Source: Planococcus salinarum (GTDB lineage: Bacteria; Bacillota; Bacilli; Bacillales_A; Planococcaceae). From it: DNA of 64,000 nucleotides. The first letter of the stretch is position 1. Every line of letters starts with the position of its first letter. The notes under the pieces were generated by a model, which searched no databases, had not been told where the DNA came from, and was given only the letters and a program-made list of their open reading frames with translations. The translations under genes were made by a program, and so were the position numbers. Shown piece after piece: positions 29,849 through 39,776 of the stretch. Location: positions 1 to 64,000 of the forward strand of contig NZ_VIFV01000014.1 in assembly GCF_007004625.1 (NCBI RefSeq), in the 5' to 3' direction.

Positions 29849-30106
29849 ATGGTTGAAAAACAAGTGAATGTTCAATTGAAATCAGGCTTACAGGCCAGAC
29901 AGGCTGCTTTATTCGTTCAAGAGGCGAATCGTTTCACTTCGGATGTCTACCTTGAAAAAGAGGAAAAGAAAGTGAACGCAAAAAGCATCATGGGTATCAT
30001 GAGCCTGGCAATCAGCAAAGGAACGGCTGTAACCATATCTGCAGATGGTTCAGACGAGCAATCCGCAGTGGAAGCCTTGTCAGCGTTAATCGAAAAAGAA
30101 GCATAA
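29849..30106 (+). CDS. crh: HPr-like phosphocarrier Crh
   Basis: At 85 residues this is an HPr paralogue in which His15 is Gln (GLQARQ), so it cannot take part in sugar phosphotransfer. Ser46 is present in NAKSIMGIMSLA, allowing phosphorylation by HprK and use as a CcpA co-repressor, the Crh role. It matches B. subtilis Crh strongly through VQEANRFTSDV. Residue 18, proline in HPr and B. subtilis Crh, is Gln here. TGAGGAGGATATGC precedes the ATG. It follows whiA, as in B. subtilis. Confidence 0.93.
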   Translation: MVEKQVNVQLKSGLQARQAALFVQEANRFTSDVYLEKEEKKVNAKSIMGIMSLAISKGTAVTISADGSDEQSAVEALSALIEKEA

Positions 30107-30107
30107 G

Positions 30108-30138
30108 AAAACCCCGCAGCTCAATGCTGCGGGGTTTG
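30108..30138 (+). terminator. crh terminator
   Basis: The stem AAACCCCGCAGC / GCTGCGGGGTTT with a TCAAT loop lies directly after crh. The T-run is weak. Confidence 0.75.
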
Positions 30139-30200
30139 TCGTTCTATGGTCCAGACACCAGCGGTCCAGCTCTTCAGGGAAAATGCTGCTCATGTCTCTG

Positions 30201-30262
30201 TCCCTGCATCGCTGCGCTGCTTCGTCGCAAGAGATAGACCCAAACGAGTTTGGGCTATCTCT
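30201..30262 (+). repeat. C module, copy C3
   Basis: TCCCTGCATCGCTGCGCTGC and TTCGTCGCA are followed by a site-specific hairpin, AGAGATAG-A-CCCAAAC / GTTTGGG-C-TATCTCT. It lies between crh and clpP in convergent intergenic DNA. Confidence 0.7.
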
Positions 30263-30277
30263 CACTGTCGCTTTTCT

Positions 30278-30889
30278 TTAGATGTCTTCTTTTTTATGTT
30301 GAGGCAATTTGCTGCGCGTGATGATCTGATCGATCAAACCGTATTCCAAAGCACGTTCCGCTGTCATGAAATTGTCGCGGTCTGTATCTTTCGAAACGAC
30401 CTCAAGAGTTTGTCCGGTGCGATCAGCCAAAATCTGATTCAATTTTTCACGAAGGTGAAGAATGCGTTTTGCTGCAATCTCGATTTCAGTAGCCTGGCCC
30501 TGTGCACCGCCAAGTGGCTGGTGAATCATGACTTCAGCGTTCGGAAGTGCATAGCGTTTTCCTTTTGTGCCGGCTGCAAGAAGGAATGCTCCCATTGAAG
30601 CGGCCATGCCGATGCAGATTGTCTGAACATCCGGACGGATGAATTGCATCGTATCGTAAATTGCCATACCGGCTGTGATGCTGCCGCCTGGGCTGTTAAT
30701 GTAAATGGAAATATCTTTTTCAGGATCTTCCGCTTCCAGAAATAGAAGCTGTGCAACGATCGAGTTTGCCACATTATCGTCAATGCCACTGCCGAGCATA
30801 ATGACACGGTCTTTCAACAAACGTGAGTAAATATCATAGGCACGTTCGCCTCGGCTCGTCTGTTCAATTACTGTTGGAATTAAATTCAT
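30278..30889 (-). CDS. clpP: ATP-dependent Clp protease proteolytic subunit
   Basis: ClpP forms the tetradecameric serine protease chamber fed by ClpC, ClpX or ClpE. The 203 residues include catalytic Ser98 (GMAASMGAF), His123 (MIHQPLGG) and Asp172 (DTDRDNFM), plus the hydrophobic-pocket Tyr61-Tyr63 region [17 protein letters not shown] precedes the ATG. A CtsR operator overlaps its promoter, predicting heat-shock induction. Monocistronic. Confidence 0.98.
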   Translation of the reverse strand: MNLIPTVIEQTSRGERAYDIYSRLLKDRVIMLGSGIDDNVANSIVAQLLFLEAEDPEKDISIYINSPGGSITAGMAIYDTMQFIRPDVQTICIGMAASMGAFLLAAGTKGKRYALPNAEVMIHQPLGGAQGQATEIEIAAKRILHLREKLNQILADRTGQTLEVVSKDTDRDNFMTAERALEYGLIDQIITRSKLPQHKKEDI

Positions 30890-30951
30890 AGAAAATCCTC
30901 CTTGTGTAAGTGATGGAATTCATTACTGAAAATCATTTCAGCTGTAGTATT

Positions 30952-30981
30952 ATCATACACATCATGGTCAATGAAGGTCAA
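30952..30981 (-). promoter_or_regulatory. clpP promoter
   Basis: On the minus strand TTGACC, an 18-nt spacer and TATGAT lie 62 bp upstream of clpP. The -35 box lies inside the CtsR operator. Confidence 0.75.
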
Positions 30982-30982
30982 A
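30966..30982 (+). promoter_or_regulatory. CtsR operator of clpP
   Basis: GGTCAAT-GAA-GGTCAAA is a tandem heptad with a 3-nt spacer and matches the CtsR consensus RGTCAAA-NAN-RGTCAAA at all but one position. It covers the clpP -35 region. Confidence 0.9.
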
Positions 30983-31004
30983 TGTAACGAATTAAAAATT
31001 CAAC

Positions 31005-31033
31005 TTGATATACACCGTTATATTTTGTATACT
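31005..31033 (+). promoter_or_regulatory. tRNA-Arg promoter
   Basis: TTGATA, a 17-nt spacer and TATACT lie 23 bp upstream of the tRNA. Confidence 0.75.
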
Positions 31034-31056
31034 TGTAAAGTCGCTGAGATAGAAAC

Positions 31057-31128
31057 GCCCTCGTAGTGTAATGGATAACACCCAAGATTCCGATTCTTGT
31101 AATGGGGGTTCGATCCCCTCCGAGGGCA
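31057..31128 (+). tRNA. tRNA-Arg (anticodon CCG)
   Basis: The cloverleaf is complete: acceptor GCCCTCG/CGAGGGC, D arm GTGTAATGGATAACAC, anticodon arm CAAGA-TTCCGAT-TCTTG giving anticodon CCG (codon CGG), and T arm GGGGGTTCGATCCCCT. The 3' CCA is not encoded. It has its own promoter and a strong terminator, so it is transcribed alone. Confidence 0.95.
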
Positions 31129-31137
31129 TAATGACTC

Positions 31138-31178
31138 AACCCGCTTTGCCATTTATGGCGGAGCGGGTTTTCTTTTTT
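31138..31178 (+). terminator. tRNA-Arg terminator
   Basis: The stem AACCCGCT..GCCAT / ATGGC..AGCGGGTT is followed by a T-rich tail. Confidence 0.85.
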
Positions 31179-31196
31179 ACGATAATATCATTTAGC

Positions 31197-31219
31197 TCAA
31201 TAATAGAATCTATTATTGA
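31197..31219. repeat. Perfect palindrome, 11-bp arms
   Basis: TCAATAATAGA and TCTATTATTGA are separated by one base. It marks the left edge of a repeat-dense stretch (31197-31590). Confidence 0.7.
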
Positions 31220-31265
31220 AAAGTGTTTATCCCTCGCTTCGGCGCTTTGGACAGTGCAAAGATTA

Positions 31266-31320
31266 TGCTCCTGCGCACTGCTCGTCGCAAAGGATGCGCC
31301 ATCTTCGTATGGCGAACCTT
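31266..31320 (+). repeat. C module, copy C4
   Basis: TGCTCCTGCGCACTGCTCGT and CGCAA are followed by the hairpin AGG-ATG-CGCCAT / ATGGCG-AA-CCT with a CTTCGT loop. Confidence 0.65.
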
Positions 31321-31361
31321 GCCTCCCGCAATAAGCCGAGAAGAGCACTCATCTTTGCTCC

Positions 31362-31463
31362 GTCGGCATTCGCCTGCTCCGGAGCCGCGCCGGCGCTAGA
31401 GAGATCTCTAGAGATATGGAGCAAAACAGCGAAGACGCCATGGGGAGCAGGCGCATGCCGACG
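31362..31463. repeat. 19-bp inverted repeat around a 16-bp palindrome
   Basis: CGTCGGCATTCGCCTGCTC (31362-31380) and GAGCAGGCGCATGCCGACG (31445-31463) are complementary with one mismatch. Between them lies CTAGAGAGATCTCTAG (31396-31411), a perfect palindrome. The right arm lies inside the B5 repeat. Confidence 0.7.
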
Positions 31464-31590
31464 AAGCTAGCGCAGCGATGCAGGAGCACAAATATCTAAT
31501 CGTGCTCCTGCAGTGCTGCGCACTTCGTCGCAAAGGCATCATCCTCGCAGGCGTCGGCTAATGCCTTCGAAGCTGTTTTGCGGAATATCG
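31412..31590 (-). repeat. Family-B palindromic repeat, copy B5, with replaced centre
   Basis: Both ends are standard (GATATGGAGCAAAACAGCGA and GCTGTTTTGCGGAATATC), but the centre differs from other B copies. It contains an inverted pair GCAGGAGCAC / GTGCTCCTGC (31480-31511) and a C module (31502-31568) with hairpin AAGGCAT / ATGCCTT. Confidence 0.7.
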
Positions 31591-31626
31591 CTGATTAAAG
31601 TAATCCAATAAGAAAGAAGGCCAACC

Positions 31627-31857
31627 ATGCTGACACTTTACACCCGACCGAATTGCCCGCTTTGCGAAGAGGCGAAACTGATGCTGAATCTCGTACAGGA
31701 AGACTTTCCGCTTGATTATAAAGAAGTTAATATAGAAGAAGATGATCGGGTGCATGAGAAATACATGCTGATGATTCCGGTTTTGGAGCAGGAAGGCAAG
31801 ATACTTTTATACGGTAATATCGGTTATGCCGATATTTTGGAAGCGTTGAATTTCTGA
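31627..31857 (+). CDS. Glutaredoxin-like family protein
   Basis: The 76-residue thioredoxin-fold protein has a CPLC dithiol (Cys10-Cys13) after the first strand (MLTLYTRPN) and the cis-Pro motif MIPVL. It belongs with the small glutaredoxin-like (DUF836) proteins encoded upstream of cggR-gap in several Bacillales. AAGAAGGCCAACC precedes the ATG. It is immediately followed by a terminator and the cggR promoter. The substrate is unknown. Confidence 0.85.
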   Translation: MLTLYTRPNCPLCEEAKLMLNLVQEDFPLDYKEVNIEEDDRVHEKYMLMIPVLEQEGKILLYGNIGYADILEALNF

Positions 31858-31870
31858 CGCTTCTTTTTTA
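31840..31870 (+). terminator. Terminator of the glutaredoxin-like gene
   Basis: GAAGCGT / ACGCTTC with a T-run; it overlaps the stop codon. Confidence 0.75.
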
Positions 31871-31899
31871 TTGCATTAATACTGAATATTGGGTAGAAT
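31871..31899 (+). promoter_or_regulatory. Promoter of the cggR-gap-pgk-tpiA-gpmI-eno operon
   Basis: TTGCAT, a 17-nt spacer and TAGAAT lie 66 bp upstream of cggR, directly in front of the CggR operator. Confidence 0.75.
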
Positions 31900-31904
31900 G
31901 AATT

Positions 31905-31944
31905 TAGTGGGACAGAAAAATAATTAGTGGGATATATTTTGTCC
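31905..31944 (+). promoter_or_regulatory. CggR operator (tandem half-sites)
   Basis: Two direct repeats of TAGTGGGA start 20 bp apart (31905 and 31925), and the second continues to TTTTGTCC. This follows the B. subtilis CggR operator layout of two GGGAC...GTCC-type sites about 20 bp apart just past the -10 box. A SorC-type tetramer would bind both. Confidence 0.8.
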
Positions 31945-31965
31945 GACTGGAAACGGAGTGAATGT

Positions 31966-33009
31966 ATGGATGCACTATCTTCAGCACAGAACAAACTGTT
32001 GCCGGAAATGTCCGAACTCCTGAAAAAACGTTACCAGATCCTGCAGTCTATAAACCAGGAACAACCGATTGGCCGGAGGACATTAAGTGAATTTTCCGGA
32101 ATGACGGAACGCGATATCCGAAAAGAGACGGACCTTTTGCGTGACCAGCGATTAATCGAGATGAAAACTGCCGGCATGGTGATCACCAGCCAGGGGGAAG
32201 AAGTGCTTGATTCATTAAAATCCTTTATGCATAAACTGACGGGTATAGCTGATCTCGCGGAAAGGCTTAAAGAGCGACTGGGAATTTCGGATGTGATCGT
32301 TGTTCCTCTGGATTCTGATAAAGCAGTCTCTGTAAAAAATCAGATCGGGAAAGAAGCTGCAAGGCTTCTTGAGTCTTATTTTACGGATCAACCGAAGGTC
32401 GCAGTGACCGGAGGGAGCACAATGGCTGCTATTGCCAAAGAACTCAAAAGTGAAAAACCCTATCCAGCATTGAAGTTTATTGCTGCACGGGGCGGCCTCG
32501 GGGAAGATGTTCTGCACCAGGCGAATACAATTGCCTCGGCTTTTGCAGAAAAAACCGGCGGCGCATTCAAGACGCTTTATCTTCCGGACCATTTAAGTGA
32601 AGAAGCTTATACCATGATGATGAAAGAACCGCTCATCAGGGAAATGATGGATTTATATGAACAAACCGATTTGGTGGTGCACGGAATCGGCAATGCAAAA
32701 GAAATGGCGGTTCGGCGACAGTCAACAACCGAGGAAGTTGCACAGATCAATGAAGGCGGAGCTGTTGGCGAAGCCTTCGGATATTATTTCGATGCAGACG
32801 GCAATGTAGTTTACCGCATTCGTTCTGCGGGAATCCAATTGGAACAAGTACAAAAAGCTCCGGCCATCATCGCAGTTGCCGGTGGACAATCGAAAGCGAT
32901 GGCGATTCTTTCCTATTTCAAAAATGCCCCCCAGCGGACGGTGCTTGTCACTGACGAAGGGGCAGCAAGAGAAATACTCGAACTTACAGAAAACTTAGGA
33001 GGAAATTAA
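31966..33009 (+). CDS. cggR: Central glycolytic genes regulator
   Basis: CggR is a SorC/DeoR-family repressor that lets go of its operator when fructose-1,6-bisphosphate rises. The 347 residues have an N-terminal winged helix (EFSGMTERDIRKETDLLRD) and a C-terminal sugar-isomerase-like domain (VAVTGGSTMAAIAKEL, AARGGLGEDVLHQANTIA, DLVVHGIGNAKEMA). The ATG at 31966 follows CGGAGTGAATGT. It heads the operon and its operator lies just upstream, so autoregulation is expected. Confidence 0.95.
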   Translation: MDALSSAQNKLLPEMSELLKKRYQILQSINQEQPIGRRTLSEFSGMTERDIRKETDLLRDQRLIEMKTAGMVITSQGEEVLDSLKSFMHKLTGIADLAERLKERLGISDVIVVPLDSDKAVSVKNQIGKEAARLLESYFTDQPKVAVTGGSTMAAIAKELKSEKPYPALKFIAARGGLGEDVLHQANTIASAFAEKTGGAFKTLYLPDHLSEEAYTMMMKEPLIREMMDLYEQTDLVVHGIGNAKEMAVRRQSTTEEVAQINEGGAVGEAFGYYFDADGNVVYRIRSAGIQLEQVQKAPAIIAVAGGQSKAMAILSYFKNAPQRTVLVTDEGAAREILELTENLGGN

Positions 33010-33010
33010 T

Positions 33011-34018
33011 ATGACTTTAAAATTAGCGATTAACGGCTTTGGCCGTATTGGCCGTATTGTATACCGAGAATCATTGACAAACCCGGAAGTGGAAGTAGTT
33101 GCAGTAAACGATTTGACGGATGCGGCTATGCTTGCGCATCTATTGAAATACGACTCCATCCACGGAATTCTGGATGCTGAAGTTTCTTCTGAAGGCGACA
33201 ATATTATTGTTGACGGCAAGTCAATCCGTGTATTCTCTGAAAAAGACCCTTCTAATCTTCCATGGGGAGAACTGGGCGTAGACATCGTGATCGAATCCAC
33301 AGGATTGTTCACAGATACTCCTTCTGCTACGAAACACATTGAAGCCGGAGCGAAAAAAGTAATCGTTTCAGCGCCAGGTAAAAACGGCATGAAGACATTG
33401 GTTATGGGTGTTAACCATGACACATACAACCCGGAAGAGCATGACGTAGTATCAAACGCATCTTGTACAACAAACGGCCTTGCAGGAATTTCCAAAGTAT
33501 TGAATGATAAATTCGGCATCAAGCATGCAATGATGACAACTATTCATTCATATACAAATGACCAAATTCTTTTGGATTCTCCGCATAAAGATTACCGTCG
33601 TGCGCGTGCAGCTGCAGAATCCATGATTCCGACTACGACTGGTGCGGCTAAAGCCGTAACGAAAGTATTGCCGGAGCTGGAAGGCAGACTTGACGGAATG
33701 GCAATCCGCGTTCCAACATCAAACGTTTCGCTTATCGATCTGGTTGCTGAATTGGAAACTGAAGCATCTGTTGAAGATGTGAATGCTGCACTGAAAGCTG
33801 CTACTGAAAATGAATTGAAAGGTTACCTGGAATACAGTGACCTTCCATTAGTTTCCAAAGACTATAACGGCAATACTGCATCGTCAACTGTTGATGGATT
33901 GTCGACAATGGCACTTGGAGGAAACATGGTTAAAGTACTGGCTTGGTATGATAACGAATCCGGTTACTCAGGCCGTTGCATCGACTTGGCTCTGCACATG
34001 CACAGCAAGGGGCTTTAA
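33011..34018 (+). CDS. gap: Glyceraldehyde-3-phosphate dehydrogenase, glycolytic type
   Basis: Gap oxidises and phosphorylates glyceraldehyde-3-phosphate with NAD. The 335 residues show NGFGRIGRIVYRE (NAD loop), catalytic Cys152 in SNASCTTN and the inorganic phosphate loop TTTGAAKAVTKVLPELEG. The residue after CTTN, normally Cys or Ser, is Gly156, and the following Pro is also Gly. The start lies one base past the cggR stop with AGGAGGAAATTA upstream. Codon use looks highly biased, as for an abundant enzyme. Confidence 0.97.
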   Translation: MTLKLAINGFGRIGRIVYRESLTNPEVEVVAVNDLTDAAMLAHLLKYDSIHGILDAEVSSEGDNIIVDGKSIRVFSEKDPSNLPWGELGVDIVIESTGLFTDTPSATKHIEAGAKKVIVSAPGKNGMKTLVMGVNHDTYNPEEHDVVSNASCTTNGLAGISKVLNDKFGIKHAMMTTIHSYTNDQILLDSPHKDYRRARAAAESMIPTTTGAAKAVTKVLPELEGRLDGMAIRVPTSNVSLIDLVAELETEASVEDVNAALKAATENELKGYLEYSDLPLVSKDYNGNTASSTVDGLSTMALGGNMVKVLAWYDNESGYSGRCIDLALHMHSKGL

Positions 34019-34070
34019 TCCCAAAATCATAGCTTAATTACCAATGAACCTCTATAATAAAAGAGGGTAA

Positions 34071-34107
34071 AAGGGGTGGGGAATTTACCCCGCCCCTTAT
34101 TTTTTTG
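34071..34107 (+). terminator. Intra-operon terminator between gap and pgk
   Basis: AGGGGTGGGG / CCCCGCCCCT is followed by TATTTTTTT. It may lower pgk-eno relative to gap by partial termination. Confidence 0.8.
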
Positions 34108-34129
34108 AATACAAATAGGAGGTATTTTC

Positions 34130-35317
34130 ATGCTGCAGAAAATGACCATGAAAGATTTGGATTTGAAAGGGAAGCGCGTATTTTGCCGAGTCGATTTCAA
34201 CGTACCGATGAAAAACGGTGAAGTAACGGATGATACACGGATCCGTGCAGCTGTTCCGACTATTGAATATTTGATCGGCAACGGAGCAAAAGTGATATTG
34301 GCCAGCCATTTGGGGCGCCCAAAAGGTGAGGTCAATGAAGAAATGAGGCTTGCTGCGGCAGGAGCCCGTTTAAGCGAATTGCTACATAAAGATGTAAAAA
34401 GCCTGGAGGAATCCATCGGCGAAAAGGTTGAAAACGAAATAAACCAAATGCAGGAAAGCGACATCCTTCTGCTGGAAAATGTCCGCTTCCACGCCGGAGA
34501 AGAAAAGAATGATGAAAAACTGGCAAAAGCTTTTGCGGACCTTGCAGATGTATTTGTCAATGATGCCTTTGGAGCGGCGCATCGTGCACATGCTTCTACA
34601 GCAGGCATTGCAAAATATCTTCCATCTGTTTCCGGGCTTCTTCTGGAGAAGGAACTGGAGGTTTTAGGATCAGCACTGTCAGAACCCAAACGGCCATTTA
34701 CAGCCATTATCGGCGGAGCCAAGGTGAAGGACAAAATCGGCGTTATCGATCATCTGCTCGACAAAGTGGACAATCTGTTGATCGGCGGTGGCTTGTCCTA
34801 TACTTTCATCAAGGCACAGGGCCATGAAATCGGCAACTCACTGGTAGAGGAAGATAAATTAGAATTGGCGAGAACCTTTCTCAGAAAAGCAGAAGAAAAA
34901 GGCGTGAAATTCTATCTTCCGGTGGATGCAACTGTTGCCAGCGAGTTTTCAAAAGATGCTGAGACCAAACACGTGAAAATCGAAGAAATCCCTTCGGACT
35001 GGATGGGACTGGATATCGGACCTGAAACAGCCGATTTATATGAAGACGTTATCAAAAATTCGGCATTGGTCATTTGGAATGGGCCGATGGGCGTTTTTGA
35101 AATGGAGCCATTCGCGAATGGAACACGTTCAGTTGCTCAGGCCATGGCTGTCACAGAGGCCTATACGATCATCGGCGGCGGAGATTCCGCTGCCGCTGTA
35201 GAAAAGTTCGAAGTGGCAGATAAAATGGACCATATATCAACCGGCGGCGGAGCTTCGCTGGAATTCATGGAAGGCAAGGAATTGCCGGGTGTGAGCGCAT
35301 TGACCGATAAAAAATAA
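34130..35317 (+). CDS. pgk: Phosphoglycerate kinase
   Basis: Pgk makes ATP from 1,3-bisphosphoglycerate. The 395-residue two-domain protein contains the signature [26 protein letters not shown], the basic-patch [26 protein letters not shown], and nucleotide-site GPMGVFE with [20 protein letters not shown] precedes the ATG. Confidence 0.98.
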   Translation: MLQKMTMKDLDLKGKRVFCRVDFNVPMKNGEVTDDTRIRAAVPTIEYLIGNGAKVILASHLGRPKGEVNEEMRLAAAGARLSELLHKDVKSLEESIGEKVENEINQMQESDILLLENVRFHAGEEKNDEKLAKAFADLADVFVNDAFGAAHRAHASTAGIAKYLPSVSGLLLEKELEVLGSALSEPKRPFTAIIGGAKVKDKIGVIDHLLDKVDNLLIGGGLSYTFIKAQGHEIGNSLVEEDKLELARTFLRKAEEKGVKFYLPVDATVASEFSKDAETKHVKIEEIPSDWMGLDIGPETADLYEDVIKNSALVIWNGPMGVFEMEPFANGTRSVAQAMAVTEAYTIIGGGDSAAAVEKFEVADKMDHISTGGGASLEFMEGKELPGVSALTDKK

Positions 35318-35362
35318 AAACTGTCTGCCAACTGGGACCATTATTAGAAAGGGAGTGTCTTT

Positions 35363-36124
35363 TTGAGAAAACCGATTATTGCAGGAAACTGGAAAATGTA
35401 TAAGAATGCTTCAGAAGCAACATCCTTTGTGGAGGAAGTGAAAACAGCTTTGCCGTCAGCTGAAAAAGTGGATGCTGTTATTTGTGCACCTGCCTTATTC
35501 CTTCAGTCATTAGTGAAAACTGCTGAAAACACCGACCTGAGAATTGGCGCACAAACGATGCACGAGGAAAAAGAAGGAGCTTTTACAGGGGAAATCAGTC
35601 CCACTCAATTAAAAGATCTGGGCGTTGAATATGTTATCATCGGCCATTCCGAACGCCGCCAATATTTCAATGAAACGGATCAGTCTGCAAATAAAAAAGT
35701 AGTATCTGCATTTGGAAATGGTCTGGTACCTATATTATGTGTAGGAGAAACTCTCGAACAGCGTGAAAACGGGGAAACAGGCAGCGTTGTGGAAGCACAA
35801 GTGGAAAAAGGGGTTGCGCAGTTATCTGCCGATCAGGCGGCCGGGCTTGTCATTGCCTATGAGCCTATCTGGGCAATCGGAACAGGAAAGACCGCAACAG
35901 CAGATGATGCCAATGAAGTTTGCGGCCTCATCAGAAAGAAAATTTCATCATTATTTAATTCGGAAACTGCAGATGCGATCCGTATCCAATACGGCGGGAG
36001 TGTTAAGCCGGCGAATATTGAAGAACTTATGAATATGGAGCATATTGACGGTGCTTTGGTGGGAGGAGCAAGCCTCGAAGCAGAGTCGTTCCTTAAATTA
36101 TTGGAGGCTGGTGCAAATGCATAA
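35363..36124 (+). CDS. tpiA: Triosephosphate isomerase
   Basis: TpiA interconverts dihydroxyacetone phosphate and glyceraldehyde-3-phosphate. The 253-residue TIM barrel has NWKMYK (Lys of the active site), GHSERRQYF (His), and [12 protein letters not shown] with the catalytic Glu and flexible loop 6. Start is TTG at 35363 behind AAAGGGAGTG. It overlaps gpmI by 8 nt. Confidence 0.98.
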   Translation: MRKPIIAGNWKMYKNASEATSFVEEVKTALPSAEKVDAVICAPALFLQSLVKTAENTDLRIGAQTMHEEKEGAFTGEISPTQLKDLGVEYVIIGHSERRQYFNETDQSANKKVVSAFGNGLVPILCVGETLEQRENGETGSVVEAQVEKGVAQLSADQAAGLVIAYEPIWAIGTGKTATADDANEVCGLIRKKISSLFNSETADAIRIQYGGSVKPANIEELMNMEHIDGALVGGASLEAESFLKLLEAGANA

Positions 36125-37649
36125 CACAGAACATCCTGTGGCTTTGATCATTCTGGACGGCTTCGGCTGCCGGAAGGAAACTTTCGGCAATGCTGTTGCC
36201 CAGGCGAATAAACCGAATTTTGATAAATTCTGGAACAGTTATCCCCATGAATTGCTGACTGCATCCGGTGAAGCGGTCGGCCTGCCAGAGGGCCAAATGG
36301 GGAATTCAGAGGTCGGCCATTTAAATATCGGTGCAGGGCGAGTTGTCTACCAGAACCTCACCCGGATCAACAAAGCAATTCGGGACGGCGACTTTTTTCA
36401 GAACCCCGCTTTTCTTGAAGCTATTGCCAAAGCCAAAGCGAATGGTTCAGATCTGCATTTGATGGGCTTATTATCGGATGGCGGCGTTCATAGCCATTAT
36501 GAACATTTGTTTGCATTATTGGAATTGGCAAAACAGCACGGACTGAATCAAGTATACGTCCATGGCTTTTTGGATGGCCGGGACGTCGGACCGCAAACTG
36601 CGCTGCAATATATAGAAAAAACGGAAGAGAAAATGGCGGAAATCGGCATCGGCAAATTTGCGTCGATCAGCGGCCGTTATTACGCCATGGACCGCGACAA
36701 ACGCTGGGACCGGGCGGAAAGTGCATATCGCGTATTAGTGGACGGAATTGGATTAAATGCCTCTACTGCAAGTGAAGGAGTCATCGAGTCTTATGATCAG
36801 GGCGTGATGGATGAATTCGTGGTGCCGTTTTATATAGAAGAAAATGGGGAGCCGGTTGCAACGATTAAGTCCGAAGACTCTCTGATTTTTTTCAATTTCC
36901 GGCCGGACCGGGCCATCCAACTGACATCGGCCCTATTGACCACAGGGTTCCAAAGTTTTCCATTAAGTGCGAACCATCCATTCAATCTCACTTTCGTATC
37001 GTTCACTATTTATAGTGATGTATTGCCGACACGGATCGCCTTCGAGACCGTGAACCTTGAAAATACAGTCGGAAAAGTGATTTCGGCCAATGGATTGACG
37101 CAATTACGAATAGCGGAAACCGAAAAATATCCTCATGTCACTTTCTTTATGAGCGGTGGTAGGGAAAGCGTTTTTCCAGGAGAAGAACGGATTCTTGTCG
37201 ATTCGCCGAAAGTCGCAACGTATGACCTTCAACCGGAAATGAGTGCCTATGAAGTCACGGATAGACTGATTGAACAGATTGAAGCGGAAGCTCATGATGC
37301 AATTATCCTCAATTTCGCGAACCCTGATATGGTTGGGCACAGTGGATTGCTGGAGCCTACGATTCGGGCAATTGAAACGGTGGATGAGTGTTTGGGCAGA
37401 ATTGTCGATGCCTTGCACGCAAAGGGCGGTACAGCCATCATAACTGCCGATCACGGAAATTCGGACGAAGTGCTGACGACAGAGGGTCTTCCAATGACGG
37501 CACATACGACTAACCAAGTTCCGGTTATCGTCACCCAATCCGGTGTACAACTGCGGCCGGGAGGCGTTCTCGCCGATTTGGCGCCGACTTTATTGAAGTT
37601 ACTGAACATCGAACAACCGGCTGAAATGACCGGAAAATCACTATTTTAA
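36117..37649 (+). CDS. gpmI: 2,3-bisphosphoglycerate-independent phosphoglycerate mutase
   Basis: GpmI moves phosphate between C3 and C2 of phosphoglycerate through a phosphoserine at a di-manganese site. The 510 residues carry the ILDGFG metal site, the Ser in [20 protein letters not shown], the [13 protein letters not shown] loop, and ADHGNSDE near the end. The ATG at 36117 overlaps the tpiA stop, with GGAGGCTGG upstream. In Bacillus the enzyme is manganese- and pH-sensitive during sporulation. Confidence 0.97.
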   Translation: MHNTEHPVALIILDGFGCRKETFGNAVAQANKPNFDKFWNSYPHELLTASGEAVGLPEGQMGNSEVGHLNIGAGRVVYQNLTRINKAIRDGDFFQNPAFLEAIAKAKANGSDLHLMGLLSDGGVHSHYEHLFALLELAKQHGLNQVYVHGFLDGRDVGPQTALQYIEKTEEKMAEIGIGKFASISGRYYAMDRDKRWDRAESAYRVLVDGIGLNASTASEGVIESYDQGVMDEFVVPFYIEENGEPVATIKSEDSLIFFNFRPDRAIQLTSALLTTGFQSFPLSANHPFNLTFVSFTIYSDVLPTRIAFETVNLENTVGKVISANGLTQLRIAETEKYPHVTFFMSGGRESVFPGEERILVDSPKVATYDLQPEMSAYEVTDRLIEQIEAEAHDAIILNFANPDMVGHSGLLEPTIRAIETVDECLGRIVDALHAKGGTAIITADHGNSDEVLTTEGLPMTAHTTNQVPVIVTQSGVQLRPGGVLADLAPTLLKLLNIEQPAEMTGKSLF

Positions 37650-37664
37650 AGGGAGCTGTTTTAA

Positions 37665-38960
<1,296 letters not shown>

Positions 38961-38986
38961 AAAAAAAGAGGCAATGCCTCTTTTTT
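38961..38986 (+). terminator. Terminator of the glycolytic operon
   Basis: AAAAAAGAGGCAATGCCTCTTTTTT, a compact A/T-flanked hairpin directly after eno. Confidence 0.85.
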
Positions 38987-38995
38987 CTATTGCTA

Positions 38996-39024
38996 TTGTC
39001 ACAGGTCGCAATTTTTGGTAAACT
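38996..39024 (+). promoter_or_regulatory. secG promoter
   Basis: TTGTCA, a 17-nt spacer and TAAACT lie 39 bp upstream of secG. Confidence 0.65.
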
Positions 39025-39063
39025 TATTCTTGTTGTGAAGGTTTTATTCAGGAGGTGGAATTT

Positions 39064-39291
39064 ATGCATACGTTGTTAATGACTTTACTCGTCATCGTAT
39101 CGCTCGCATTAATCGTTGTCGTATTATTACAATCAGGGAAAAGTGCTGGTCTTTCAGGAGCCATCTCCGGTGGAGCTGAGCAACTTTTCGGCAAGCAAAA
39201 AGCTCGGGGACTTGATCTTGTCCTTCATCGTGTAACGATTGTACTTGCTGCCTTATTCTTTATTTTGGCTATCGCCGTAACGAAAGTATAA
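39064..39291 (+). CDS. secG: Preprotein translocase subunit SecG
   Basis: SecG is the small accessory subunit of the SecYEG channel. The 75 residues have two membrane helices (about 3-20 and 54-72) joined by the conserved loop [19 protein letters not shown] and [10 protein letters not shown]. The ATG at 39064 is 8 nt past GGAGG; a GTG at 39055 overlaps that site and is unlikely. Confidence 0.95.
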   Translation: MHTLLMTLLVIVSLALIVVVLLQSGKSAGLSGAISGGAEQLFGKQKARGLDLVLHRVTIVLAALFFILAIAVTKV

Positions 39292-39306
39292 AGTGGATGA
39301 TTAAAT

Positions 39307-39341
39307 CGCCTGACCAATACACTGGTTGGGCGTTTTCTTTT
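39307..39341 (+). terminator. secG terminator
   Basis: A ten-pair stem (CGCCTGACCA / TGGTTGGGCG) with an ATACAC loop is followed by TTTTCTTTT. Confidence 0.8.
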
Positions 39342-39370
39342 ATAGTGGTAATTTAGAAGTTGTTGGAAAC

Positions 39371-39500
39371 CGATATTTCGCATAACAGCTTGCTTGCCGC
39401 GGGCTTGCGCTGAGCTAACTCGGTCTCGTTTCACTTCGCCCGAGTGGATCTCAGCACTGCGCTGGTTCCGCAGGCGTCTGCGCTGTTATGCTTCATATCT
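39371..39500 (+). repeat. Family-B palindromic repeat, copy B3
   Basis: The long stem is GCATAACAGC / GCTGTTATGC, with both arms changed relative to GCAAAACAGC / GCTGTTTTGC in B1, B4 and B5. Inner stems GCTGAG/CTCAGC and CGAGT are kept. A3 follows 67 bp later. Confidence 0.8.
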
Positions 39501-39567
39501 AAGCAAAGTTTTAATTGAAAAAATTCAAAACTTGAATAAACCATTTAAAATTACTGATTGTAGTGGA

Positions 39568-39734
39568 AGGTGGCGAAGGGCAAAGAGGTGCTCCTGCATC
39601 GCTATGCTGCTTCGTCGCAAACGATTTGCGCAAGCGCAAACCGTTTCCTGCGGGAATAGAGTGAGTCCTGAGACCCCACAAGGAGCGAATGCGACTGAGG
39701 AGGCTCAGGCCACTCCCGCGGAAAGCGTCCACCT
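39568..39734 (+). repeat. Family-A palindromic repeat, copy A3, with nested C module
   Basis: The terminal stem is AGGTGG (39568-39573) with CCACCT (39729-39734). A C module (39588-39646) with hairpin AAACG-A-TTTGCG / CGCAAA-C-CGTTT is inserted ahead of the CCTGCGGG core. The repeats fill most of the gap between secG and the esterase gene. Confidence 0.75.
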
Positions 39735-39776
39735 GGAACGGAAATCATAGTGATATTAATTTATGGAGGGATTTGC

